Assembly: GCA_903772945.1 (NCBI GenBank)
Contig: CAICTM010000438.1
Span: 1-64,000 of the forward strand
Reading direction: 5' to 3'
Origin: Seminavis robusta
Lineage: Eukaryota; Bacillariophyta; Bacillariophyceae; Naviculales; Naviculaceae
DNA length: 64,000 nt
How positions within the stretch are numbered: position 1 is the stretch's first letter; every line of letters starts with the position of its first letter. Positions 11,240-22,416 of this stretch are shown piece after piece. A model generated the notes under the pieces. The model was not told where the DNA came from. It saw only the letters and a list, made by a program, of their open reading frames with translations, and did no database searches. The translations under genes and the position numbers were made by a program.

Positions 11240-12825
11240 CATGACAATGAAGCAGAACAATGTTTCGCAACAATACGCAGAAAAGCACCGAAAAGCACCC
11301 GACAAAGTATATATGTTTCCGTCCGGGTACCGGTACAGCGTAGCTAGCTAGTACCGGTAGCTACACATAGATATTAAAAATACAATGACTAGAATCGAAT
11401 CCATAGACCAACCGACTAGAATGAGTCGAGATTCAATCTATCAACCAGCTGGAGGAGGCAACTATGATAGCACACAAAGGCTCAACGTTCCAACTGAGAG
11501 CCGGTACCATGCAACCCTCGCTCATTTTGGGGGGTGCTCTCTAGGCTGTACGAAAAATCTTTCGCGAACGAACAACTGGCCAATGCCCCCACCGTCAGCA
11601 GATGTATGTAGCTATCAGTCTGTCGCCTGTCGCCATTCCTTTCGTACGGCTCTCCATGAAAGTGACAAGAAACGAAAACGAGACGAGTGAGGACCACTAA
11701 TAAAATAAGTGTGACAATGCAATGCCTCTGGGTTGGTACCAGTACAAACATACATGCGGCTGCATGGCGGTGGGTACCTGTTTGTTGTTGCTCAAGGCAA
11801 GGAGAGTGGACGCAGTGCGGCAACAGGCTCTCAAAAACCTCCTCCCGGTGGCTCCAGCAGTCCATCTTGCACAAATGAAGACTCAACGATTCCAACTACC
11901 AGTGGTATTGAGAGACCCTGACATGGTCCATGCTACCGTACTACCGCAGCTACTATCAGCTCTGCTATTGAAATATCTACCGTTCCGTACTGGTCCAAGT
12001 TGCACTTGGTGCATCATACGGACGTGGGATCATCGCTCATTTTTTGGGCTCCAAAATGTATGTGACACCGCAAAACTAATGAGGGCTCCCCCTGTTGCTC
12101 CTAATTACAAAACAAGTGACAACCGCGCCAACTCCACACCGGGGCTGGTGACCCAGCAGAATTCTCATAGAAGTCATTGATGCCATTTTCGCTTCAGTAA
12201 TCGTACTAATCTACAGTGCGAGTAGCTCTCCATCAAAAGTATCAGAGACATTCTCTCACCGTAAGATGACCAGTAACATTTACTACTACTACTATTCCGC
12301 GGCAGCGGTTCCGAGTCCCACCTTGCCAATTTTGGGGGCGGCCCACTTTACAACAGCGGACGCAACGCCGTTCACAACCATTGTAATTATCCGGTGGGAT
12401 TGTTCCACTCATCCGTTTTGGTCTGTGGCGGTAGTTGAGGTGCTGCCATTAGTCTGAGTCTGCTGCCGTATCTGCTTCCGAACAGATACCATCGGGAAGC
12501 GCGGTCGTTTGCTGCTGTCCTTATTGACACCAAGGCAACCTCATTCATTGGCTTGTTGGTTGGTTGCTTCTTCCGGCTCCTCTCGGTCTAGTAGCTGTCC
12601 CTGCGATTTTGTCGGCTACATTCCATCCATCCATCCGCTCTGTACTCTGCCAATAGCAACATACCCATCCCATCAGTTGAGATCTCTCAAGCTAGCTAGT
12701 CTTGGTTTTCCCATACATCCGATTGCTGCTACCCAAGAGAAGATTGAATTCCCTTATTATTTATTTCTATTCCTTCCGACTAACTGTTACTATCCAAGAA
12801 CAAGAACAGAACAGAATCAGTCAAG
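11240..12825. other. Intergenic, palindrome-rich
   Basis: No gene is seen. The stretch contains TACCGGTAC and TAGCTAGCTAG palindromes around 11325-11360, a short ACT repeat near 12280-12297 and A/C-rich sequence just before the next ATG. Confidence 0.4.
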
Positions 12826-15203
12826 ATGGTCCGAAGAAGAGAGTTGGTACAACGTCTGATCTTGCTGCTATTAGCGGCCAGTCATCAAAGTCCTTGCGCT
12901 TCCGCTCAGACGACAACGCGAAAACCCAAGCATCACTCGAACCTTCGAACGCAGAACAACCACCAGGAACACCCGCACAAGGAGAAAAGGGCCATCAGCG
13001 GCAGTGATCAATACGACCCCAACCATGACAGAGTTATTACTAATCCACAAGGAGAACAACAACAACAAGATGACAAGAGGGATCTGCTAAACATAGACAC
13101 AAGGGTCGTTGGTGGCGACATTGTCAACGATCTCGACAAGCATCCATTCTTTGCCGAATGGCACGGACAATTTTGTGGAGGAGCGGTACGTTACCCCCAA
13201 TTACGAATTGTACTGTACTGTACGAGCACTTTCCAAAATCAACGTCTCACACTTCTTTTTATAAATGTGTATTGCTGCTTCGTTTCATATGCATGTGTGT
13301 CATCCTTATACCCTGATACCCCTCAAAACCTGTAATTATCCTGTCATGACAATCACATGATCCATTCATTATACCTTCCGCAAACAAACAACCAACAACA
13401 ACAAACAATCATACAAACAATCAGTTAATTCACGACGACTTGGTCATTACGGCAGCCCATTGCAACAATGCCGGAACAATATCCCCCTCGGTCTACTTTC
13501 GAAATATCGAACGCCGACAATCCGGAAGTGTCATACGGTCCATTATCGATCATGTCGCACATCCCAGTTACAATGCACAATACTCCACACGGGATCACGA
13601 TTATCTATTGCTCAAACTAGACCAATCCGCCTTGGTCGATAGTCAAGGGAATCCTACCGGAGTCCAAATTATTGACATTAATACCAACCCAAATGTCCCC
13701 GCGACAAATGATGCCTTGTGGGGTATCGGGTACGGTCAGATTGGAGAAGATATCGCGGGCATGTCGGACGTATTGAGAGACGCGGAAATTGTCGCCTTTG
13801 CCAATCAGCGGTGCGAAAATCAATACGGACAGTATTTTGAAGAATCTTACATGTTCTGTAGTGGCGTCAATGGTGGAGGCATTGATACCTGTCAGGTACG
13901 TTGGGAGCTAACTACCTTGCTTCCTTGCGTCGCGGTCTGTTCTGTCCCAGTCTGACCCGGGAAGGGACTTTTGTCTGCATTCACTCACTCACTAACCATC
14001 GTCATCGTCGTCTCGAACTAACTAACTTGTTATCGCTAACAGGGTGACAGTGGAGGCCCCATTGTGCACCAAGCCACCAATACACTCGTAGGAATCGTAT
14101 CCTTTGGAATCGGATGCGCTCGTGCCAACTACGCAGGAGTCAACTCGCGGGTGAGTGCCGCACAGGATTGGATCAATCGGTCCAAGTGCGAGTACAGTGC
14201 CTATCCGTTTTGCGATGGTGACTACACATCCCAATCGACACCACCGCCCACGCCTGCACCGGGCGGCAGTAGCGGAAACAGACAAAGCCCTGGTTCCGTC
14301 ACCGTCACCGTTGTCATGGACGATTATCCGGAAGAAATTTCGTGGACCATGATTGCCCAAGGGGCACAAACAGCCATGTATTTTCTTCCCTACGAGGGCA
14401 TTACGGTAGCAGGTGCCACGGACGACCAAAGGTTTAACGATCTCACGCAAGGGGTCACGTACTTGTTCAAAGTGAGTGATTCCGAAGGCGATGGCATCTG
14501 TTGCTCCTACGGCACGGGGTCAATCACGATTTACGATAATGTCAAGGGCGCAGAGGTGTGGTCGAGTAGGGGGAACTTTGGATCGTACTACGAGGTGGAC
14601 TTTGATATTCTTGTCAATGGCCATGTCAGAGTCACTAGCCGTTCGGCACACTACCAACCGTCCACGTGGGAAGATCACGAAGCCCAGATCGGTCCTTCTA
14701 TTCAGCAACAGCCAAGTTGGCCTGGAGCCATGCCCGTCCAAAATGCATCCAGCATCGTCATCAATGTCTACACGGACGACTATCCCGAGGAGATATCATG
14801 GCAGGTGCATCGGAAGCAATCCAATGTTCAGTCGAACGAGCCTTGGACTCTCGTCGAAGAGTGGAATGGCCTCACGGCTCCTCTTCGACAACTGGTATCG
14901 ACCGAAATCGAAACGCTACAACGAGGGTGGCATCGCGTGATCTTGAGCGATTCCGAGGGCGACGGTCTCTGCTGCAATTACGGGTCCGGATATTTCAGTC
15001 TTACAGGTCCGATCGCGGCCAACAATGGTCGGAAAGGTTTGGTTTGGGGCAACGATGGCTTGTTTTGGGGCAAGGACGAAATCTACTTTCACGTGAGCAA
15101 CGCAGGATTCATCTCGCACATTACCTACTCGGAAGTTGCAACGACCGCGATCAGCCGCACAATAGAGCAAGGCACAGGGACTTCCTCTGGCACTGCACCA
15201 TAG
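12826..15203 (+). CDS. Secreted trypsin-like serine protease (S1) with two C-terminal DSEGDGxCC modules
   Basis: Three exons (12826-13185, 13425-13895, 14043-15203) with GT-AG introns of 239 and 147 bp give about 663 aa. There is an N-terminal hydrophobic signal ([10 protein letters not shown]), then an Asn/Gln-rich propeptide and the activation site R|VVGG. The catalytic triad is His132 (TAAHC), Asp179 (DYLLLKL) and Ser280 (GDSGGP). Asp274, six residues before the Ser, is the trypsin S1-pocket position, so cleavage after Arg/Lys is expected. The 14220-15200 part encodes a Pro/Ser linker and two repeated beta-rich modules, each with DDYPEEISW and DSEGDG-I/L-CC. A second S1 protease lies at 24036-25804. 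Likely secreted or cell-surface; substrate unknown. Confidence 0.9.
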
Positions 15204-16080
15204 CACACACATCAAGACCTACGCATGCATTGCTAGGATGCATGCATCATGGAGCAACACAAAGCTATGAAGGGCGGGGCCGCATTCACGACACAGAGCT
15301 CCGCGTGCACACCTGTAACGTCATCTCCAAAAGCAACGCACCAGTCTAGCACCTGTAAAACTAGGGTAGCATTCAAACTATATTCGAAAGAAAGCCAAGA
15401 TAGTTGCCTGCAGATACCATACAACATTGTGTCCCAATTGTGGACATGACAACCAGTTTGGTGGCATTCTTCAACGAGAAAGACCCAAACATAACTCCTG
15501 ACGCTGTTGGCACTTTGGGCTTTCTCACAAGGGCTTCAGCTCCAAATCCATCTTGACCAATAGACGAGGAGGCTTTGACTCTTGGCCAATAAAACAAAGC
15601 GGTAGCGACACAGCAAACACATACAAAACCAACAGTGATTGGCGTGCGTGGTCGTGGTCCTGGCATTTATTTTGCATTGTGACTTTCAAGTTGTGACTTT
15701 CTCTTGTATGCAGGAGTCAAACCTGGTTGGCATTGACCTTCTGTAGACCACTAAGGTTAGCATTTAATCTATCCCCGGGAAAGTGGTACAGTACTGAAAG
15801 TACGTAGGTTGCTCGTAGAGCATAAATTCCTTCTTCGAAGAAGAAAGCAGCTGCATCCAACTGGTAAGCATCAAAGAACACCCCGCCTTCTGCTCGCCCA
15901 TCCAGCCAACCAAGAGCGCCCATCACCGTGCCTGCATGGGAGTTTGGTTCTCTATGCTGCATTGGAAATTTGGAATATGACCCACTTGAGTGGCGGAAAG
16001 AATTGAAATCTGTTACGTCGATCTTTTGAAGAGCTCACAAACCAACCACAACAACTACAACAACAACATCACAAACAACA
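15204..16080. other. Intergenic
   Basis: Two minus-strand open stretches (15373-15666, with a hydrophobic segment, and 15717-15962) lie close together but match no family and are not supported by splice signals I can trust. The sequence just before 16081 is CAA/ACAAC-rich, as is usual ahead of starts in this window. Confidence 0.35.
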
Positions 16081-17049
16081 ATGAGAACTTTTCTATACTA
16101 CTACCTTATCCTTTCCATCAAGACTCTGAGGACTTCAGGTCTTCAAGCTGTGGCAATTGGTATATCAGGAGCTATCAAGACTCTCAGATCTACCGGCCTC
16201 CAACTCCAAGCGGCCGCTGCTACCCCTGAATTTTTCGACCATGGCAGAGTTCAAATGACTCCCGAACCAACACAAGCAAGGCGCAAGAAGTGTCCCTTTT
16301 CCATTTCCGCTTTCGAAGCTTCAGAGGAAGAACCATACGAGCTTGTAAACCCAGGTATTGATCTTGAGAAAGTAAACACACCCGTAAACAAAATGACCCA
16401 TGCCGTCCTGGTGAAAATCCTCGTCTTCATGTTTCAGGTAAGGTTTGCATTAACCAAGCTACCAGCGAGTGGTACCAAGAAGTTAAAGTCCTATGACAAA
16501 GATCTGGTGGTACGAGCTTTCACTCAAGGGAATCCCAAGAAGCTACCCAAGTCTGAAGAAGCCACAGACGGAGCCATGAGATGGGCAGTTAGTCGCAAGG
16601 CAGGTGAAAATATCTTTCTCGGCTTGATCAAGTGCACGTCCTGGAGAGAAAACGAGGAATCCCTTCGCCTGGTCGATCACTTTATCTACCACAAGTTCCG
16701 TGGTCAACTCCGCCTCGAACAACTTGTCGGTCTTGGTGCCCGCCCACTTGCCTTCTTAATGTTTTGGATGAAGGCCGACAAAGTCGTCACCGAGTTCTCT
16801 CGAGGAATTGACATGATGTACATGGGCAAGTACCTCAAGAAGGGCGCCAAGAGAAGTCTTGCAGCAATGCACAAGAACATGGGCATTGACGACGATCTGG
16901 TGGAACTATCATTCGATGTTTTCATGGACGCTGTGGCAGAAGGAGTTCCCGACCAAGACCGGGAAGCAGTTCACAAGCTGCTCTGCACAGAATACGCAAT
17001 GTTTGGTGTGGGAAAAGGCAGCCAAATTGGATTCCTGGACAGGCAATAA
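16081..17049 (+). CDS. Hypothetical protein, 322 aa, N-terminal signal-like segment
   Basis: Single-exon frame starting at an ATG within an ACAACA-rich leader. The first 45 residues are hydrophobic with an internal near-repeat (IKTLRTSGLQ and IKTLRSTGLQ). They could serve as a signal or transit peptide. The remainder is Lys/Arg-rich, with helices such as KMTHAVLVKILVFMF near residue 105 and a C-terminal region of alternating basic and hydrophobic segments. No family is recognised. A GTAAGG at 16438 could act as a splice donor, but the frame is open through it. Function is unknown. Confidence 0.6.
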   Translation: MRTFLYYYLILSIKTLRTSGLQAVAIGISGAIKTLRSTGLQLQAAAATPEFFDHGRVQMTPEPTQARRKKCPFSISAFEASEEEPYELVNPGIDLEKVNTPVNKMTHAVLVKILVFMFQVRFALTKLPASGTKKLKSYDKDLVVRAFTQGNPKKLPKSEEATDGAMRWAVSRKAGENIFLGLIKCTSWRENEESLRLVDHFIYHKFRGQLRLEQLVGLGARPLAFLMFWMKADKVVTEFSRGIDMMYMGKYLKKGAKRSLAAMHKNMGIDDDLVELSFDVFMDAVAEGVPDQDREAVHKLLCTEYAMFGVGKGSQIGFLDRQ

Positions 17050-18398
17050 TACTTCCCAAGGTTCTGAATATCCCACCTGCATCAGTGCTTACATGAACAA
17101 AACTTAAGCTACCCTAGACAAGACTATAGACTGAAAATGATTCTAGCTTATATAATGTTTTTCTTTAGTGGGATATCTTTCTCCTAGCTATTCAGCCAGC
17201 AGAAGACGTGTTTGGTACTGGTACCAGTTCAGTTGCAAGCGTGGGTCGCGGATGGGCTCACCGCACTCCAGCAAGCTACTGGCTAGCTAAATGTAGCTAG
17301 CTAGCTAGGTAAACGCTGGCTACTACGGGAGCTCACATCAAGGAATAGAGCTCGCACAAAGAATATTCTTGTTGGTCTTTGCTGAGAATGGATTCGATTC
17401 CGATTTGATGGGTGCGCAATACGGCATAAGAAGTTGATGCCATCAAATAAGAGACATCATGCTCACGAGAAGGCGAGAACCCGAGAACCCTTCCATCATC
17501 TAACGGAATGTTGACACAGGGGTTCCCGCGATAAATCTAGCAAGCAAGCTACCAGAGCTGGCCAGCAGATGCAGGACCGGAACTGGTAGCCCATGCCACA
17601 CAGGACCGGTACCGTACCACTACGTGTACATCATGTATCTGCTACTTTTACTTACCGTACTAGCTTAGCTAGTACTTGTCGAGCAGCCGCACGCAAAAGA
17701 GGACAACGACCCTGATCCCTATCCTTCCACGCAAACCTGAACCCTCATGGGTTCTTCGACGAATGACTCGACTCACAGTTGCCAAACTGTACCATCTCAC
17801 AATACACGAAATCGATTCCCACACTTCGCTCCTACACATCAAGTACATCTCCACATCTCTCAGGTCATCACCTGCGTTCCTGAAATGGATACCCCACATA
17901 CATGTCGCTATGTCTGCCTCCTTCGCAAGATCGGCTCTAAGGCAATAGCACCCCTCGAAGACCGCTCACAGATAGCAACCTTGAATGAACACAACATGCA
18001 AGACCGGTCCAACTCTCTCTTCAGCCATTGAACAGTCATCGCAAGAAGGTTGTCTCCTCTCTGCTCACAATTCTTCCTTCACGAGCTGCAAGCAAGAACT
18101 AGAATAGATTAACCCACCTCTCCCTCCCTGGGTTGGCCGAATGTCGTACAATCACGCGGGACTCACATCCCGCGGGACTGCCTCATTCGTGCCTTGTTCC
18201 CGCTCGGGATTCTAGCAATCACGAGCGGCACCCCTGGGTAGCGGAGACGGTCGGCTCAGTAAATGGCCGAGTCTCTCCACCACCCTACTCTACTCAACTA
18301 GTCGTGCAGTGCTGCTCTAGGCGAGCGCCGCTTGTCGGCGCTCGTGGTAGTAGCTATTGAAGCAAGCTAGCTAGTAGCTAGACGGAGATGTCATTCAC
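17050..18398. other. Intergenic
   Basis: No gene is seen. TAGCTAGC runs (about 17270-17310), TACCGGTACC-like words (17604-17620) and a GC-rich stretch with short inverted repeats (about 18140-18340) are present. I found no tRNA or rRNA signature. Confidence 0.35.
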
Positions 18399-19931
18399 TT
18401 ACAATATTACTTTGGATAGGCAGTCGGAAACAGTGTTTTCCGGACTGCAACTATCCGATTGGACGTCTGGTGTAATACCCACGCCATGAATATCATTGCC
18501 GTTGGGTGTAATGTACTTGGCCTTGGTGACAGCAATGCCACTTCCGTCTCCAACCTCTTGCACATTTTGAATTCGTCCCTTTCCAAATGTTTTGGATGCA
18601 CCCACCACTGTGGCCCGACCATTGTCTTGCAGACCGGCCGTCATGATTTCCGATGCACTGGCGGTTCGTTGATCCACAATGACGTACACGGGTAGTTTGG
18701 TTTCACTGCCGATGCCATCGGCAATTTCAATGGTTTGGCGATCTGACTTGTCGACTTGGGTAATGATCCGAGCTTTCGGTGGCAGAAACAGTTTAGCAAC
18801 GTCAACTCCCGCAGGCATGTAGCCACCAGCGTTGCCTCTGACATCTAACACAATAGCTTTGATGTTGGCATCTTTTTGGAGTTGTCGCATATCATCCACA
18901 ACCTGTTTGGTGGTTTCTTGACTGAAACTGGAAAGTTTGATAATACCCAGCGCTTTCCCATTGACCGTTGTCACACCGCTCTTGACCGGGTTGACTTGGA
19001 TTGCCGCCCTCTCCAGAGTCATTTGTACAATGCGACCAGGAGAGTCGGCGTGACGAACAGCCACATTGACGTTGGTCCCCGGTGAGCCACGACATTTGGC
19101 CGCTACGACTTCAGCGGGTGCTGCTGCCATGTCCATTCCATCGACTTCCACAATGGTATCTCCCGGTAGAATACCGCTCTTCTCTGCCGGGCCATTGGGG
19201 ACCGTGTTCAAAACGATCACCTGCCCCGATCGAGGATCTACTTGTAGTTGTACCCCAACACCTGCCGAACCTCCTCGGGCATAGTCGGTGAGAGCTTCAT
19301 ACTGAGCAGGTGTCAAGAATCGAGTGTAGGGATCACCCAGATAGCCCAGCATGGTGCGAATTGCTTCGTACAGCTTTTCTTCCTCGTCAGGACCAAGGTT
19401 GGTCACTTTTTTGACGGCATCTAGACGTTTTTGTTTCCACTTTTCTTCCCCCATGCCATTGTAGGTGGTATCCAGGTATTGTCGTGTGACTTCCTTCCAA
19501 ACATCCGTGACTAGCAGTTGCTGTTCCGTCAGAGCCCATGCTTTGGACGAGGTTTGTATAGATAATTGCTTGAAGGACAAAAAAGATGGTGGAGAGAAAT
19601 CCATGTCCACTGGCGCCATCATGGCTGCCATCATTAGGAGCACCGCGGGAACTGCTTGTTTCAACCATGATACTGCTTGTGGTGTGGTGGTAGATGTAGA
19701 CGAAGCGATTTCCGTCAACGCATCTTGGCTGTTATCTTGATTTCTGTGACTCCACAGTGACACTCTCTTCGCCTTGAACAAATTGTTTCTTTCCTCTTTG
19801 ATGGCAGTTTGGAACACCCAAGGTCTCCTACCGGTACTACATGTATCGGTAGTTGGGACTTGTACCTGAAAAGAATTGCAGCCGATTCCGACGGCCGCCA
19901 AGGCAACGACTATCCGTGCTAACACCTTCAT
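18399..19931 (-). CDS. ctpA: Carboxyl-terminal processing protease CtpA-like (S41A), plastid-targeted
   Basis: Single exon, about 510 aa from the ATG at 19931 (MKVLARIVVALAAVG). Family knowledge: CtpA is a thylakoid-lumen peptidase that trims the C-terminus of the photosystem II D1 precursor so the Mn cluster can assemble. The sequence shows a hydrophobic N-terminal signal, a presumed transit region, a second hydrophobic segment (AVPAVLLMMAAMM) that may direct lumen transfer, a PDZ domain (GVGVQL...GILPGDTI) and the S41 core. The catalytic Ser lies in TASASEI (about residue 425) and the Lys in TFGKG (about 451). All key residues are present. The exact D1 substrate is inferred from the family. 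Confidence 0.88.
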   Translation of the reverse strand: MKVLARIVVALAAVGIGCNSFQVQVPTTDTCSTGRRPWVFQTAIKEERNNLFKAKRVSLWSHRNQDNSQDALTEIASSTSTTTPQAVSWLKQAVPAVLLMMAAMMAPVDMDFSPPSFLSFKQLSIQTSSKAWALTEQQLLVTDVWKEVTRQYLDTTYNGMGEEKWKQKRLDAVKKVTNLGPDEEEKLYEAIRTMLGYLGDPYTRFLTPAQYEALTDYARGGSAGVGVQLQVDPRSGQVIVLNTVPNGPAEKSGILPGDTIVEVDGMDMAAAPAEVVAAKCRGSPGTNVNVAVRHADSPGRIVQMTLERAAIQVNPVKSGVTTVNGKALGIIKLSSFSQETTKQVVDDMRQLQKDANIKAIVLDVRGNAGGYMPAGVDVAKLFLPPKARIITQVDKSDRQTIEIADGIGSETKLPVYVIVDQRTASASEIMTAGLQDNGRATVVGASKTFGKGRIQNVQEVGDGSGIAVTKAKYITPNGNDIHGVGITPDVQSDSCSPENTVSDCLSKVIL

Positions 19932-20091
19932 GGATTCGAGTTTTTGGTATTGTGGCATTTGACGAAAGCCGAGGCCAATGCTTCCTTTTCAGAGTCAGCA
20001 TCGCAACAACGAAGAGGTTGTGTTGTTGTGTTGGCCTTTGTTTCATTTGCGAACACGTACGAATCACGAACCATCACGACTCCGTTTTGCA

Positions 20092-20168
20092 TCCAATTCG
20101 ATTCAATCGAATCATTCGATTCAATTCAATTCGACTTTGATTCGAATCATTCGACTCGTGACTCGACA
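20092..20168. repeat. ATTCGA/TCGAAT low-complexity tract
   Basis: Irregular repeats of ATTCGATTCAA-like words on both strands. Related ATCGAATCGAAT words recur at about 21984-22005, upstream of the second aldolase-like copy. Confidence 0.6.
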
Positions 20169-20503
20169 CTCATCATTCAACCCCCCAAAAATAAAAATGA
20201 TTGGCAGAATGTTTTAAGGTTCGAGATAAGTGGTGATGCTGGGGAGATCCAGCCAGACTGGACCGGCAGATTCTTTTCACACCCTGCACGTGCTACTACT
20301 AGTACGGTAGCACCTGGTACCGTATCATGCAGTCGTACCGTAGACCGAAGAATCGAATGAATCACAATCGTACGGTATGAAACGTGAGGAATTATACGGG
20401 TACTTGAGGAAGGCCCCTTCATACGTGCTATGTCAGAGCTGGACTATCGTAGGTACCAGTACTTATTAACTTATTAAATGCAGCAAAAAGTTCCATACAG
20501 AGA

Positions 20504-20719
20504 GTTCATTTTCAGCTCTTTTCTGCAAATCGTAAAACAATCAGTGTTAACAGGATCGTACCGGTATGCTGTATACCGTAGGACGGTACCTTATGCTTCA
20601 CAGTTGTGAATTTAATTCAAGAGTTCCAAATGGACGATTTTATTCTACATATACTATTAATAGCGTTCATTTTCATCACTTTTCAGCAAATCCATCAAAA
20701 ATCAGTGTTTAACAGGATC
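20504..20719. repeat. Diverged direct repeat, two copies about 54 bp each
   Basis: 20504-20557 and 20665-20719 both run from GTTCATTTTCA through a TTTTC-GCAAATC core to CAGTGTT-AACAGGATC, offset by about 161 bp and with several substitutions. This may be an old local duplication. Confidence 0.55.
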
Positions 20720-20989
20720 TTCCATCTTCCATCCATTACATACTCAAGGAACGCAGCTGTAACGTTACATTATGCTTTTCGTGCGCCACTGCAAGTTTAA
20801 AAGTAGACGTAGTCACAAAGTTCTGTACAAAACAGTACCGCTTAAGCTTAGCTAGCGCCACGTTGCAGCCAATGTTCCGCTTCCGCACAAACTTCCAGAC
20901 TTCGAATACCCATACAACAGTTTAGGAGATTTGCGGTTATCCTCAAGCACGCACAAGACCATTGTTGTTGTAGAGCCAGCCTTGTCACC

Positions 20990-21691
20990 ATGGGATTAGA
21001 AGAAGGAAGTGAGGTTTCTGGTGAGGTACGAGTCAAGTTTCAAGTGGAGATTAGTGATACCTGTCCACCTCCTTTTCAAGAGGAATGGATTCCCTTGGCG
21101 GCTGCATTAACTGTGTCAGAAGAACTCGGTGCCGCGCCTGCCACACCATCAGGGTTAGTCTGTGGGAATGGAGCCATTCTGTCAAGCAATGATAATGGCA
21201 AGCTGAGCATTGTGGTATCCAAAAGTGGGCGTGTGGCAGGACCCAAGTTGTCAAAGGCTGATTTTGTAAGAGTTCTCCAGTTTGATTCCACCGCATGGAA
21301 GGCCACCTATGGAGGTTGTGGTGAATCAACCAGCAAGCCTTCCAGTGACACACCCTTGCTCTGGAATGCCCTTGTGGTGGCACCCCAAAAGTTTCATTGG
21401 ACTCTCAAACCACAATTCATCTTGCATGGACATTCCTGCGCTTCTCAAGAAGATGCAGATCGATTGAATGTCCCTTGCTCTCCTACGGAAACACTCTTTA
21501 GTACACCGGCAGACTTGAATGCATTGATGGACTTGTTGGAACAACACCCCTACCCAAAACATCAAATCTTTATCCGCAAGAATCATGGCTTTTTTCTTCT
21601 TGCACAAGACCAGGATGAAGCTTGTCGCATTTTTCGAGAAGTTTTGGCACCACAGGCAGCAACCACAATATCATTGTCACTAGATATTTGA
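20990..21691 (+). CDS. Class II aldolase/adducin-like protein, copy 1
   Basis: Single exon, 233 aa, starting in a good context (CACCATGG). The order of motifs follows the class II aldolase/adducin fold: a Ser/Gly-rich N-terminal strand region, then SKADFVRV, then KPSSDTPL (the family's PSSE-type loop), then LHGHS (the metal-binding H-x-H) and finally RKNHGFFLLAQD with the third His. Family members are Zn-dependent sugar-phosphate aldolases, epimerases or methylthioribulose-phosphate dehydratase. Here the usual catalytic Glu of PSSE is Asp, so activity may be altered. A close tandem paralogue follows at 22417-23091. Substrate unknown. Confidence 0.7.
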   Translation: MGLEEGSEVSGEVRVKFQVEISDTCPPPFQEEWIPLAAALTVSEELGAAPATPSGLVCGNGAILSSNDNGKLSIVVSKSGRVAGPKLSKADFVRVLQFDSTAWKATYGGCGESTSKPSSDTPLLWNALVVAPQKFHWTLKPQFILHGHSCASQEDADRLNVPCSPTETLFSTPADLNALMDLLEQHPYPKHQIFIRKNHGFFLLAQDQDEACRIFREVLAPQAATTISLSLDI

Positions 21692-22416
21692 GAAGATTTT
21701 GAGACTGTGTTGCTGTGTGGCGTCCACACCAGTCGGAATTATTAGTCATGAATAATAACAAGGTTAGGATGCCAAACGGGCTACAGCACTGAGTCTGCAT
21801 GTTCTTATCTATGGATTGATTCGTTTTTTCCAGGTCTTCTGTCACCGAATCGATTCTAGCTAGCTACGGTACAGTAACGATTCTTTCTCGTTGAATGACA
21901 CGAGCGCCAGGTAATGGCTATGCTAGCAAGCACCTTCATGGATTTGATTTACATTTTGCATGGACGCAGGGGGATGATTGAATCAATCGAATCGAATCGA
22001 ATGATCAATCTACCGTATGATAGCTGGCTGCTTCATCATTCATCAGAGCTTCAGAGGTACGTGGACTGTTGCAGTAAAACGTACCGGTGGCAGTGAAACG
22101 TATCGGTACGTGGAAGCCAGTACCGGTAAAAGGGCACCGGTGCCATAAGCGGCAGGACTGTCGTACTGTACCATACTACTAGACTAGTACTAGCTACTGG
22201 TAGCTAGCATGCCATACACCTGGATTCGATTCCGATAGTTATTCCAATCACGAAATTTGGTGACTCAAACTCGAAAGATCGAATGAACACTCAAACATGC
22301 AGAGTGGATCAGAACCCCAATCTTCCGCCCATGATGCAAGCAACCTCACCCCGTCGCCACCATAACTTGGTTTGGGCCACAAGGTGACAAAGGAAGCATT
22401 GAAATAGCAACCCACC
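21692..22416. other. Intergenic between the two aldolase-like copies
   Basis: No gene is seen. It contains an ATCGAATCGAAT tract (21984-22005), a short tandem GCAGTRAAACGTAYCGGT pair (about 22073-22109) and several TACCGGT/CTAGCTA words. Confidence 0.4.

Larger units (their letters stand above)
19932..20989. other. Intergenic with simple and direct repeats
   Basis: Holds an ATTCGA-rich low-complexity tract (20092-20168) and a diverged direct repeat (20504-20557 and 20665-20719). TACCGGTA words occur at about 20561. No gene is seen. Confidence 0.4.

Noticed and set aside
15373-15962. Two minus-strand open frames that might be exons of one small membrane protein
   Set aside because: No recognisable family and no splice pair I could trust between them.
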